From positions 1 to 64,000 of the forward strand of contig NZ_SZPQ01000016.1 of assembly GCF_005217455.1 (NCBI RefSeq): a DNA stretch of 64,000 nt, given 5' to 3'. The translations under genes and the position numbers were made by a program. Below the pieces are notes generated by a model. It was not told where the DNA came from, did not search any database, and saw nothing but the letters and a program-made list of their open reading frames with translations. This document shows, one piece after another, positions 1-7,995 of this stretch (positions within the stretch are counted from its first letter, which is position 1; every line of letters begins with the position of its first letter). This DNA is from Martelella alba. Its GTDB lineage: Bacteria; Pseudomonadota; Gammaproteobacteria; Enterobacterales; Enterobacteriaceae.

Positions 1-97
1 CTTGATTTTGTGAATCTATAGGTCTTGCGAGTGCCCACACAGATTGTCTGATAAGTTGTTAAAGAGCGTGCGCCGGGGTAACTCCTCTGGCGCGAGG
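1..97 (-). promoter_or_regulatory. rRNA operon leader with boxA (rRNA genes lie beyond the left edge)
   Basis: Read on the minus strand, this is the transcribed leader of an rRNA operon heading out of the window at position 1. The boxA antitermination element GCTCTTTAACA lies at 57-67. It is followed by the stretch reading TATCAGACAATCTGTGTGGG that precedes 16S rRNA in enterics. NusB/NusE and the rRNA antitermination complex bind boxA in the family. No part of the 16S gene itself is inside the window. In E. coli the same place, downstream of gmhB, holds rrnH, so the synteny agrees. Confidence 0.85.
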
Positions 98-103
98 TGG
101 CGT

Positions 104-131
104 ATGTTACGCTTTCCTCATTGGGTGTCAA
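104..131 (-). promoter_or_regulatory. rrn P2-type promoter
   Basis: On the minus strand a perfect -35 TTGACA (131-126) is separated by 16 bp from a -10 TAACAT (109-104). A GC-rich discriminator follows. The short 16-bp spacer and GC-rich start region are typical of stringently controlled rRNA promoters. It sits about 40 bp upstream of boxA and is the inner of two promoters for the rRNA operon outside the window. Confidence 0.75.
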
Positions 132-205
132 GCCTGACCGGCTTGCCGCCATTTTCTTTTCGACATCCTGTGATATCTTTCACAGTGCTGGCCGATGGAG
201 GCGCA

Positions 206-233
206 TTATTAGGGAGGCGGCGCAAAATGGCAA
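206..233 (-). promoter_or_regulatory. rrn P1-type promoter
   Basis: On the minus strand TTGCCA (233-228), a 16-bp spacer and TAATAA (211-206) are followed by TGCGCC, closely resembling the E. coli rrn P1 core (TATAAT then GCGCC). The promoter is about 100 bp upstream of P2, the normal P1-P2 distance. AT-rich DNA upstream (about 234-275) could serve as UP element or Fis region and runs into the end of gmhB, so the rRNA promoter abuts that gene's 3' end. Confidence 0.7.
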
Positions 234-266
234 GCGAATATCGCCGCTTTTCAATTAAATGGCGAT

Positions 267-848
267 TTATTGTCCGCCACGGCCGGACCGCTGCCTTTTG
301 ATGGTCTCGGGCAACTGCGCCAGGCTGCCGATCACCCAATCCGCCAACGCTTCTCCCGCTTCGCTGATCGGCTTGCCGCTGCGGACCAATATTGCGGTGC
401 CAACGCCGGCCGCCCGGCCAGCCTGGATATCTTTCACCGAATCACCCACCATATAAGAGGCGGCCATATCGATATGCAGATAGCGTTGCGCGGCCAGCAA
501 CATACCCGGTTTCGGCTTGCGGCAATCACAATCCTGTCGGTAGTCCCCCGACCCCGCTTCGGGATGATGGGGGCAAAAATAAATCCCGTCCAGATCCACG
601 CCGCGATCCGCCAGCGACCAGTCCATCCATTCGGTCAGGCGCATAAACTGTTCTTCCGTGAATTTGCCACGGGCGATGCCGGACTGATTGGTGACCACGA
701 CCAGGGCAAAACCCATTTTTTTCAGTTCTTGCAGGGCTTCAATGACGCCATCGATAAACTGAAAGTCATCTATTTCTGAAACATAACCGTGATCGACATT
801 TATGGTGCCGTCGCGATCGAGAAAAATTGCGGGGACAAGCTGTGCCAC
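267..848 (-). CDS. gmhB: D-glycero-beta-D-manno-heptose 1,7-bisphosphate 7-phosphatase
   Basis: This cytoplasmic HAD-family phosphatase removes the C7 phosphate of heptose bisphosphate in the ADP-heptose pathway for the lipopolysaccharide inner core. The protein has 193 residues (E. coli 191). The HAD nucleophile motif FLDRDGT places Asp11 and Asp13 at the active site. A zinc-loop set is visible at Cys92, His94, Cys107 and Cys109. The C-terminal HAD motif [10 protein letters not shown] is present. The gene is transcribed towards the rRNA operon and is divergent from metN. Its last codons lie next to the rrn P1 upstream region. Confidence 0.95.
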   Translation of the reverse strand: MAQLVPAIFLDRDGTINVDHGYVSEIDDFQFIDGVIEALQELKKMGFALVVVTNQSGIARGKFTEEQFMRLTEWMDWSLADRGVDLDGIYFCPHHPEAGSGDYRQDCDCRKPKPGMLLAAQRYLHIDMAASYMVGDSVKDIQAGRAAGVGTAILVRSGKPISEAGEALADWVIGSLAQLPETIKRQRSGRGGQ

Positions 849-925
849 TAGTTGGCTCCTGAAACATAAACGTTGGCGAGTATCTCACATTTTTCACGGT
901 GAATAACCCGGAAAATGAATGTCAG

Positions 926-956
926 TTGACTTGGACGTCTAGACGCCTTAACATCC
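926..956 (+). promoter_or_regulatory. metNIQ promoter with MetJ operator
   Basis: A sigma70 promoter is visible: TTGACT (926-931), a 17-bp spacer and TAACAT (949-954). Lying on it are three contiguous 8-bp met boxes: GGACGTCT (933-940), AGACGCCT (941-948) and TAACATCC (949-956), compared with the MetJ consensus AGACGTCT. The first two match at 7 of 8 bases each; the third is weak. The overlap with the spacer and -10 predicts repression of metNIQ by MetJ with S-adenosylmethionine, as known for this operon in E. coli. Confidence 0.8.
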
Positions 957-1030
957 AACACATTGATGCCTGCGGGTATTAATAATTACCATCCACTCTC
1001 TCCACAGGTGACTGTTTACAATAACAAAGC

Positions 1031-2062
1031 ATGATAACACTTTCTCATATTACCAAGCACTTCACACAGGGAACCCGGACCATTAGCGCGTTGTCTGATG
1101 TCAGTCTTCATGTACCCGCCGGTCAGATTTACGGGGTTATCGGCGCGTCCGGCGCCGGCAAAAGCACCTTGATTCGCTGCGTAAATCTGTTAGAGCGGCC
1201 CACCAGCGGCACCGTGCTGGTTAACGGGCAGGAATTAACCGATTTGCCGGAACGCCAGTTGATTATCGCCCGCCGGCAAATCGGCATGATCTTCCAGCAT
1301 TTCAATTTGTTGTCGTCGCGAACTGTGGCGGGCAACATCGCATTACCGCTGGAACTGGACAACCAGCCGAAAAACGCTATCCACGATCGGGTCGCCGAAC
1401 TGTTGGCGCTGGTGGGGCTTGAGGAAAAAGCGGACGCCTACCCGGCCAATCTTTCCGGCGGTCAGAAACAGCGGGTGGCCATCGCCCGCGCGCTGGCCAG
1501 CAATCCCAAGGTATTGTTGTGCGACGAAGCCACCAGCGCGTTGGATCCGGCCACCACCCGGTCTATCTTGTCCCTGCTCAAGGATATCAATCGTCGCCTG
1601 GGTTTAACTATTCTGCTGATCACCCATGAAATGGATGTGGTGAAACGTATCTGTGATCAGGTCGCCGTCATTAGTCAGGGGCGATTGATAGAAGAAGACA
1701 CCGTCAGCGAAATGTTCTCCCATCCGAAAACGCCCCTGGCGCAGGAATTCATCAAATCCACGCTGCATCTCGATATTCCCGAGGATTACCAGGCGCGGAT
1801 GTCGCCGGCGCCGGCGCCGGGCAAGATCCCTATCTTGCAATTGGAATTCACCGGACAGTCGGTGGATGCGCCATTGCTGTCGGAAGCCGCGCGGCGATTC
1901 AATGTGAATAACAATATCATTAGCGCCCAGATGGATTATGCCGGCGGCGTCAAGTTCGGCATCATGCTGACAGAGATGGCCGGCGACGAGGAGAATTCCC
2001 GCGCCGCCATCGTTTTTCTGCAACAACAACAGGTTAAGGTCGAGGTGCTGGGCTATGTCTGA
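1031..2062 (+). CDS. metN: Methionine import ATP-binding protein MetN
   Basis: ATPase of the MetNIQ ABC importer for D- and L-methionine, acting on the cytoplasmic face of the inner membrane. The protein has 343 residues, the family length. The Walker A motif GASGAGKST has its lysine at position 44. The ABC signature LSGGQKQR, the Walker B segment [12 protein letters not shown] and the switch histidine in LLITHEMD are all present. The last ~95 residues form the NIL regulatory domain through which methionine inhibits transport. The gene is first in the operon and overlaps metI by 8 bp, which suggests translational coupling. Confidence 0.97.
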   Translation: MITLSHITKHFTQGTRTISALSDVSLHVPAGQIYGVIGASGAGKSTLIRCVNLLERPTSGTVLVNGQELTDLPERQLIIARRQIGMIFQHFNLLSSRTVAGNIALPLELDNQPKNAIHDRVAELLALVGLEEKADAYPANLSGGQKQRVAIARALASNPKVLLCDEATSALDPATTRSILSLLKDINRRLGLTILLITHEMDVVKRICDQVAVISQGRLIEEDTVSEMFSHPKTPLAQEFIKSTLHLDIPEDYQARMSPAPAPGKIPILQLEFTGQSVDAPLLSEAARRFNVNNNIISAQMDYAGGVKFGIMLTEMAGDEENSRAAIVFLQQQQVKVEVLGYV

Positions 2063-2708
2063 AGCCATGATCGCGCTATTCCTCAAAGGCATCTGGGAAA
2101 CCCTGGCAATGACGTTTGTTTCCGGATTTCTCGGTTTCGTACTGGGTTTGCCCATCGGGGTCGTGCTCTATACCAGCCGTCCTGGGCAGATTATGGAAAA
2201 TAGCCGTCTCTACCGCCTGACTTCCGCGTTGGTTAATATTTTCCGATCCATTCCTTTCATCATCCTGCTGGTGTGGATGATCCCGTTCACCCGCTTGCTG
2301 GTAGGCACGTCCATTGGTCTGCAGGCGGCCATAGTGCCGCTCACCATCGGCGCGGCGCCGTTTATCGCCCGGATGGTGGAAAACGCCTTGCTGGAAATTC
2401 CCACCGGACTGATTGAGGCATCGCGCGCCATGGGCGCCACGCCGATGCAAATCATCCGCAAGGTATTGTTGCCCGAGGCGCTGCCTGGTCTGGTCAACGC
2501 CGCGACCATTACCCTGATTACCCTGGTGGGCTATTCCGCAATGGGGGGCGCGGTCGGCGCCGGCGGTCTGGGGCAGATTGGCATTCAATACGGCTATATT
2601 GGCTATAACGCCACGGTAATGAATACTGTATTGATATTACTGGTTATTTTAGTTTTTTTGATTCAGGTAAGCGGCGATAAAATCGTTAAAGCGGTCACTC
2701 ACAAATAA
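2055..2708 (+). CDS. metI: Methionine import permease MetI
   Basis: Inner-membrane permease subunit of the methionine ABC importer; 217 residues, as in E. coli. Several hydrophobic membrane segments are visible, with the cytoplasmic coupling-loop region [14 protein letters not shown] that docks on MetN. The start codon lies inside the end of metN (8-bp overlap). A 70-bp gap separates it from metQ, a spacing common in this operon. Confidence 0.97.
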   Translation: MSEAMIALFLKGIWETLAMTFVSGFLGFVLGLPIGVVLYTSRPGQIMENSRLYRLTSALVNIFRSIPFIILLVWMIPFTRLLVGTSIGLQAAIVPLTIGAAPFIARMVENALLEIPTGLIEASRAMGATPMQIIRKVLLPEALPGLVNAATITLITLVGYSAMGGAVGAGGLGQIGIQYGYIGYNATVMNTVLILLVILVFLIQVSGDKIVKAVTHK

Positions 2709-2778
2709 ATTTTGGCTTCGGAGACGCCCTGCCGGCGCTCCAACACGACAATGTTATTTATAAAATAGAGGAAGGGAT

Positions 2779-3594
2779 ATGTCTTTTAAATTCAAAACCC
2801 TGGCTACCATCGGCGCGCTGGTGGGCGTTTTGGCCCTGGCCGGTTGCGGGCAGGATAAAAAAGATCCGAACCACATCAAAGTCGGCGTCATCGTCGGCGC
2901 GGAACAACAAGTGGCGGAGGTCGCCCAGAAAGTGGCGAAAGAAAAGTACGGTCTGGATGTGGAGTTGGTGACATTCAATGACTACGTGCTGCCCAATGAG
3001 GCCCTGAGCAAGGGCGATATCGACGTCAACGCATTTCAGCACAAGCCTTATCTTGATCAGCAAATCAAGGATCGCGGCTACAAACTGGTGCCGGTAGGCA
3101 ATACCTTCGTTTATCCCATCGCCGGTTATTCCAAACAAATACACTCGTTAAGCGAACTGAAAGACGGCTCGCAGGTAGCATTGCCCAATGACCCGACCAA
3201 CCTGGGCCGTTCTCTGCTCCTGCTGCAAAAAGTCGGCTTGATCAAGCTCAAGGACGGCGTGGGCCTGCAACCCACCGTGTTGGACGTGGTCGACAATCCG
3301 AAACATTTGAAACTGGTGGAACTGGAAGCGCCGCAACTGCCGCGTTCTCTTGACGATCAACAGATCGCCCTGGCAATCATTAACACCACTTATGCCAGCC
3401 AAATCGGCTTGACGCCAACCAAAGACGGTCTGTTCGTCGAAGATAAAGATTCCCCGTACGTCAATCTCATTGTCGCCCGGGAAGATAACAAAAACGCCGA
3501 AAATGTGAAAAAATTCGTAAAAGCTTACGAATCCGACGAAGTGAGCGAAGCGGCCAATAAAATATTCAATGGCGGCGCGGTCAAAGGTTGGTGA
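2779..3594 (+). CDS. metQ: Methionine-binding lipoprotein MetQ
   Basis: Substrate-binding lipoprotein of the methionine importer, anchored to the periplasmic face of the inner membrane. The 271-residue protein starts with a lipoprotein signal peptide. The lipobox LAGC puts the lipidated cysteine at position 23, followed by GQDKKD. The rest matches the NlpA/MetQ family fold (for example the segment beginning FNDYVLPNEAL). A Shine-Dalgarno-like GGAAGGG precedes the ATG. It is the last gene of metNIQ. Confidence 0.96.
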   Translation: MSFKFKTLATIGALVGVLALAGCGQDKKDPNHIKVGVIVGAEQQVAEVAQKVAKEKYGLDVELVTFNDYVLPNEALSKGDIDVNAFQHKPYLDQQIKDRGYKLVPVGNTFVYPIAGYSKQIHSLSELKDGSQVALPNDPTNLGRSLLLLQKVGLIKLKDGVGLQPTVLDVVDNPKHLKLVELEAPQLPRSLDDQQIALAIINTTYASQIGLTPTKDGLFVEDKDSPYVNLIVAREDNKNAENVKKFVKAYESDEVSEAANKIFNGGAVKGW

Positions 3595-3746
3595 TACTGA
3601 CCGTCAGGCGGCGCGACGGCGGGCGGGCCAGTTGCCGGCCCCCTTGGCGGTAAGCCGGGCGGTATCCCTGGGACAAATCGATAACCACCGGGACGCATAA
3701 GGCCCGGAAGCGGTTTTCGAAGGCGATTCGGGGCGCTTTTTGTTAA

Positions 3747-3769
3747 GGCGGGCTAAAGCCCGTCTTGTT
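3747..3769 (+). terminator. Possible terminator after metQ
   Basis: A short inverted repeat, CGGGCT (3749-3754) with AGCCCG (3757-3762) and a 2-base loop, is followed by TCTTGTT. The stem is short and the T-tract interrupted, so this is a weak candidate for ending metNIQ transcription before rcsF. Confidence 0.35.
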
Positions 3770-3832
3770 ATTTGCGCCGTTCATTGATTCAATAGCGCCT
3801 GTTGAATAACAATTCTACTCCGAGGAAAACCT

Positions 3833-4243
3833 ATGCGTGCTTTACCAGGATGTCTCTTGGTGCTCTCGCTGACAGGATGTTCATGGATACATTCTCCCAC
3901 ATCAACTACCGCCAGCCGTCATACCGCCCCCAACTACGACACAGGCGCCCTGACCGGCCGCAAAACCGCCGCGCAACCGCAACCGGCCAAACTCTATAAA
4001 TCCGCCGAGGAATTGGTGGGTAAACCTTTTCGCGATCTCGGCGAGGCCTATGGTTCCGTCTGCCAGGTCAATCTACAGGATCCGCCGCCAAGCATAGCCG
4101 CAGCACGCAAGGATATGCAGATGCGCGCCGCCCGGATGAAAGGCAATGCGGTATTACTGCATAACTGCGAAACGGTCAGGGCGGTTGCCGGCTGCTATCA
4201 GCAAACCGTTTGTCAGGGCACCGCGCTTAAAGTTACGCAATGA
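3833..4243 (+). CDS. rcsF: Outer-membrane stress-sensing lipoprotein RcsF
   Basis: RcsF is the outer-membrane lipoprotein that reports envelope damage to IgaA and so activates the Rcs phosphorelay; BamA assembles RcsF with porins, and bamA is also in this window. The protein has 136 residues (E. coli 134). The lipobox LTGC gives lipidated Cys16. A Pro-rich linker follows, and the four cysteines of the two nonconsecutive disulfides are present (77, 112, 121, 127), each shifted by 3 relative to E. coli. It overlaps trmO by 4 bp (ATGA). Confidence 0.95.
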   Translation: MRALPGCLLVLSLTGCSWIHSPTSTTASRHTAPNYDTGALTGRKTAAQPQPAKLYKSAEELVGKPFRDLGEAYGSVCQVNLQDPPPSIAAARKDMQMRAARMKGNAVLLHNCETVRAVAGCYQQTVCQGTALKVTQ

Positions 4244-4956
4244 GCGAATTCGTCGTCAAGCAGATAGGCGTTATCCACTCGCCCTACAAAGAAAAATTTG
4301 CCGTGCCCCGCCAGCCCGGACTGGTTGCCGATGGTACCGGCGAACTGCATCTGCTGGCGCCCTACAATCTGCCGCAGACCGTGCGCGGTCTGGAGTCCTT
4401 CAGCCATATTTGGTTGCTGTTCATGTTCCATCACACGATGGAGCAGGGTTGGCGCCCAACCGTGCGGCCGCCCCGCCTGGGCGGCAACAGCCGTATGGGC
4501 GTGTTCGCCACCCGTTCAACTTTCCGTCCCAACGCCATCGGAATGTCGCTGGTGACGCTGCGGGGTATACGCCGGGACAAATCGGCAACGATACTTGAGT
4601 TGGGCAGCCTGGACCTGGTGGACGGCACGCCGATTGTGGACATCAAACCCTATCTGCCTTACGTCGAAAGCGTGCCCGAGGCGCGAGCCGGATTCGCGCA
4701 ACACAGTCCGGAAACAGTGTTGGACGTGGTATTTTCCGACACCGCGCGGGAAAAACTCTCGGCGCTGGCGCCCCGTTATCCCCACTTGCGGCGTTTCATC
4801 GCCGATGTGCTGGCGCAAGATCCCCGTCCCGCTTATCGTCAGCGGCGGCAAGACCCGAAACACTATGCTGTTTCGTTGCTGGAATTCAATATCCGCTGGC
4901 GCGTCGCGGACGGCCGGGCCGAGGTCCTGTCCATTGACGATGTCACAACGGCATGA
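4240..4956 (+). CDS. trmO: tRNA (N6-threonylcarbamoyladenosine-37 N6)-methyltransferase
   Basis: TrmO (YaeB/TsaA) methylates t6A37 of threonine tRNAs using S-adenosylmethionine, which helps decode ACY codons. The 238-residue protein begins with the conserved IGVIHSPYKEKF segment and contains the SAM-pocket region FATRSTFRPNAIGMS. The C-terminal domain carries DPRPAYRQ. The start codon overlaps the rcsF stop (ATGA), so the pair is probably translationally coupled. Confidence 0.93.
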   Translation: MSEFVVKQIGVIHSPYKEKFAVPRQPGLVADGTGELHLLAPYNLPQTVRGLESFSHIWLLFMFHHTMEQGWRPTVRPPRLGGNSRMGVFATRSTFRPNAIGMSLVTLRGIRRDKSATILELGSLDLVDGTPIVDIKPYLPYVESVPEARAGFAQHSPETVLDVVFSDTAREKLSALAPRYPHLRRFIADVLAQDPRPAYRQRRQDPKHYAVSLLEFNIRWRVADGRAEVLSIDDVTTA

Positions 4957-5091
4957 CACCGCCGGGTTGCGTTAAATTTTTACCTGTCTCTTTTGACCAC
5001 GGGCCCGCACTGGTAAACTAAGCCATTTTTTATAGTCTGCTGCCGCAATGCCGCCGTGGCATAAAGGCGTTCTTTTGGAACATGATTAAAT

Positions 5092-6819
5092 ATGCGTACT
5101 AGCCAATATCTGCTCTCCACGTTGAAGGAGACCCCCGCCGATGCAGAGGTCGTCAGTCATCAATTGATGCTGCGCGCCGGGATGATCCGCAAACTGGCCT
5201 CTGGTCTGTATACCTGGCTACCCACCGGGTTACGGGTTTTGCGCAAAGTCGAAAACATCGTGCGCGAAGAGATGAACAATGCCGGGGCCATTGAAGTCTC
5301 CATGCCGGTGGTGCAGCCGGCGGATCTCTGGCAGGAAAGCGGCCGCTGGGAGCAGTACGGCCCCGAATTACTGCGGTTGCGAGATCGCGGCGACCGTCCA
5401 TTCGTACTCGGTCCCACTCATGAAGAAGTGATCACCGATCTGGTGCGCAATGAAATCAGCTCTTATAAACAGCTGCCGCTGAATTTTTATCAGATTCAGA
5501 CCAAATTTCGCGATGAAGTCCGCCCTCGTTTCGGGGTCATGCGCTCCCGGGAATTTATTATGAAGGACGCATACTCGTTCCACACCTCGCAAGCATCCTT
5601 GCAGGCGACCTACGACGCCATGTATCAGGCCTACAGCGCGATTTTCTCGCGAATGGGCCTCGATTTTCGCGCGGTCCAGGCCGATACCGGCTCCATCGGC
5701 GGCAATGCGTCTCACGAATTTCAGGTGCTGGCCGACAGCGGCGAAGACGATACGGTTTTCTCTGACGCTTCCGATTATGCCGCGAATATCGAGTTGGCGG
5801 AGGCCATCGCGCCGGCGGTTGAACGCGCCGCCCCCACCGAGGCCCTGCGGCTGGTGGACACGCCGGACGCCAAGACCATCGCGCAATTGGTGGAGCAATT
5901 TTCCCTGCCGGTGGAAAAAACCGTCAAAACCCTTATCGTTCATGGCCGGGAAGAAACCGGTCAGGCGTTGGTGGCGTTGCTTGTTCGCGGCGATCATCAG
6001 CTCAATGAAATCAAGGCGGAAAAACACCCGCTGGTGGCCAGCCCGCTGGTCTTCGCCAGTGAGGAGGAAATCCGCGCGGCCATCGGCGCGGGTCCGGGTT
6101 CGCTGGGCCCCGTCAATTTGCCCCTGCCGCTGGTTATAGATCGAAGCGTGGCGGTCATGAGCGATTTCGGCGCCGGCGCGAATATCGATGGTAAGCATTA
6201 CTTCGGTATCAACTGGCTCCGGGACCTGCCGTTGCCGGCGGCCGTCGCCGATTTACGCAATGTCGTGGCGGGGGATCCCAGTCCGGACGGTAAAGGCACG
6301 TTGCTCATCAAACGCGGCATCGAGGTGGGCCATATTTTCCAGCTCGGCACCAAATATTCCCAGGCAATGAAAGCCACGGTACAGGGAGAGGATGGCCGCA
6401 ACCAGGTACTGCTGATGGGGTGCTATGGTATCGGCATCACCCGCGTGGTCGCAGCGGCCATTGAGCAGAACCACGATGAGCGCGGCATCCTCTGGCCGGG
6501 CGCTATCGCGCCGTTCCAGGTCGCCCTTCTGCCGATGAACATGCACAAATCCTTCAGGGTGAAAGAGGCGGCGGAAGAACTGTATAACGCTTTGCGCGTC
6601 CGCGGCATCGACGTGTTGCTCGACGACCGGCGTGAGCGTCCGGGGGTCATGTTCGCCGATATGGAGCTTATCGGTATTCCGCATACTCTCGTCATTGGCG
6701 ACAGGAATCTGGATAACGAAGAAATCGAATATAAGCCTCGCCAAGGCGGCGACACGCGCCTGGTGAAGATCGCCGATATCGTCGATTATCTGGATAAGCA
6801 AATCAACGCCGGTTGCTGA
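5092..6819 (+). CDS. proS: Prolyl-tRNA synthetase
   Basis: Class II aminoacyl-tRNA synthetase charging tRNA-Pro. The bacterial-type enzyme of 575 residues (E. coli 572) begins [19 protein letters not shown]. Class II motif 2 is visible around [20 protein letters not shown]. An editing (INS/YbaK-like) domain occupies roughly residues 230-390, and the anticodon-binding domain lies at the C terminus. The gene stands alone and is followed by a strong hairpin terminator. Confidence 0.97.
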   Translation: MRTSQYLLSTLKETPADAEVVSHQLMLRAGMIRKLASGLYTWLPTGLRVLRKVENIVREEMNNAGAIEVSMPVVQPADLWQESGRWEQYGPELLRLRDRGDRPFVLGPTHEEVITDLVRNEISSYKQLPLNFYQIQTKFRDEVRPRFGVMRSREFIMKDAYSFHTSQASLQATYDAMYQAYSAIFSRMGLDFRAVQADTGSIGGNASHEFQVLADSGEDDTVFSDASDYAANIELAEAIAPAVERAAPTEALRLVDTPDAKTIAQLVEQFSLPVEKTVKTLIVHGREETGQALVALLVRGDHQLNEIKAEKHPLVASPLVFASEEEIRAAIGAGPGSLGPVNLPLPLVIDRSVAVMSDFGAGANIDGKHYFGINWLRDLPLPAAVADLRNVVAGDPSPDGKGTLLIKRGIEVGHIFQLGTKYSQAMKATVQGEDGRNQVLLMGCYGIGITRVVAAAIEQNHDERGILWPGAIAPFQVALLPMNMHKSFRVKEAAEELYNALRVRGIDVLLDDRRERPGVMFADMELIGIPHTLVIGDRNLDNEEIEYKPRQGGDTRLVKIADIVDYLDKQINAGC

Positions 6820-6839
6820 ATACGGTTTGCTCTTGCGCC

Positions 6840-6880
6840 GCGCCGGCGCCGATACTCTGGGCGCCGGCGCTTTCCGTTTC
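6840..6880 (+). terminator. Terminator between convergent proS and yaeQ
   Basis: A perfect 11-bp stem GCGCCGGCGCC (6840-6850) pairs with 6860-6870 across a 9-base loop. On the plus strand it is followed by TTTCCGTTTCC, so it should end proS transcription. The stem could also serve yaeQ from the other side, but no clear T-tract is seen there. Confidence 0.7.
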
Positions 6881-6901
6881 CCCGCGCTGCGGCCTGGCTT
6901 T

Positions 6902-7447
6902 TCAGAGCGCGGTTTTCCATTCCTGAAACGACAATTCCAATTGCTGTCGTTCGTCGGACAGCCACAAGAGGTTATCCTGTAAGGTCGCCTGCAGGTTCAT
7001 TGTGCGTTGTGCCAGCCCCGCTAACTGCGTGAGCTGTTGGTCGTTGAGAAAACGCACGGCGAGGTTGTCCAGTTGTGCCAACGCCGTGCCGTTTTGCTGC
7101 CACCAGACCCGCGCCGCGCGATCATTATAGGCATAAAGCACGACCTGCCGAGCTTGATGGCAAGCCCTGCGCAGGCGTTTTTCCTCCGGTAGCCCCACTT
7201 CAATCCATAACTCCGGCTCGCCGCGATCGTTATGCCGCCATAGCGCCGGCTCGTCTTCCGCGCTCAATCCTTTGCTAAATTCCAGCCGGTCGTCAGCGTG
7301 ACAAATCCACGCCAGCAGGCGTAACATCATTCGTTGCGGCGTTTCCGACGGATGCTGCGCCAGAACCAGGCCGACGTCGGAAAAGTAATGCCGATTCATA
7401 TCGGCGATATTGACCGCCGCTTTATGAATGGTTGCTTTTAAAGCCAT
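6902..7447 (-). CDS. yaeQ: YaeQ family protein
   Basis: YaeQ is a conserved gammaproteobacterial protein; its structure resembles the PD-(D/E)XK nuclease fold and older genetic work linked it to RfaH suppression, but its function is not settled. I chose the start at 7447 (MALKATIHKA), which gives 181 residues as in E. coli and has a GAGGGAT Shine-Dalgarno just upstream; a longer reading from 7540 has no support. Conserved HPSETPQRMMLRLLAW and TLQATIQD-like TMNLQATLQD segments are present. In E. coli arfB and nlpE come next; here proS follows directly. Confidence 0.9.
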   Translation of the reverse strand: MALKATIHKAAVNIADMNRHYFSDVGLVLAQHPSETPQRMMLRLLAWICHADDRLEFSKGLSAEDEPALWRHNDRGEPELWIEVGLPEEKRLRRACHQARQVVLYAYNDRAARVWWQQNGTALAQLDNLAVRFLNDQQLTQLAGLAQRTMNLQATLQDNLLWLSDERQQLELSFQEWKTAL

Positions 7448-7688
7448 CATATCCCTCAGGTTACACCCAGGCTTGCAGTGTAACCGAGATGGGCCGTTTA
7501 CCGCCAGAAAACCCGCGGTGGACATCTGCTCTGGGGCCATTAATATCAGAGTAATGGATGCTCTGTGCTATAGTCAGATAAGGAAATACTGTTGAACGAT
7601 GTAGGTGGGAAAGGGCGAAGTTGAGCCGCTTTTTCCCTCCCTCAGGGAAAAGGCGGTATTTACCGCCGTAACACGTAGGTGAGCGATT

Positions 7689-7946
7689 ATGTCTACCAAT
7701 GAAGAATATCAACCCATTAATTGTGATGATTACGATAATCTTGAGCTCGCCTGTCAGCGCCATTGGGTTCTTACCCTGACGCTTCGGAATGGAGATACCG
7801 TGACTGGCGTGGCGCGTGATATGATCTCAAGGAAGCATGTCGAATACCTGGTTATCGATGAGGCCGGCACCAATCACGACCTGCGGCTGGACCATATTGC
7901 CAGTTTCACCCACCCGGAACTCGGCACCGTGGTGGTCAGCGAATAA
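7689..7946 (+). CDS. rof: Rho-binding antiterminator Rof
   Basis: Rof (YaeO) is a small protein that binds Rho and inhibits Rho-dependent termination. The 85-residue protein matches the family: YQPINCDDYDNLELAC near the N terminus and an Sm-like fold with LTLRNGDTVTGVARD. The E. coli neighbour yaeP is not seen upstream. The 5' region holds a small inverted repeat (GGCGGTA with TACCGCC, about 7651-7667). It converges with tilS. Confidence 0.93.
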   Translation: MSTNEEYQPINCDDYDNLELACQRHWVLTLTLRNGDTVTGVARDMISRKHVEYLVIDEAGTNHDLRLDHIASFTHPELGTVVVSE

Positions 7947-7971
7947 ACGTGTCGCCAACCTCGCTTTTATT

Positions 7972-7995
7972 GACGGGCGGTCTTTACCGCCCGTC
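7972..7995. terminator. Strong hairpin between convergent rof and tilS
   Basis: A perfect 10-bp stem GACGGGCGGT (7972-7981) pairs with 7986-7995 across the loop CTTT. It lies after rof and overlaps the last codons of tilS, whose stop codon (7984-7986) is in the loop and stem. Neither side has a proper T-tract, so the terminator role is inferred from position between convergent genes. Confidence 0.45.

Noticed and set aside
4957-5091. Promoter or T-box-like leader before proS
   Set aside because: TTGACC with a 15-bp spacer to TAAACT and a separate TATAGT are visible, but spacing is poor and no T-box signature or antiterminator is present.
7541-7688. Possible riboswitch or structured leader before rof
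   Set aside because: There is a small inverted repeat and a TATAGT hexamer (7569-7574), but no good -35 and no known motif.
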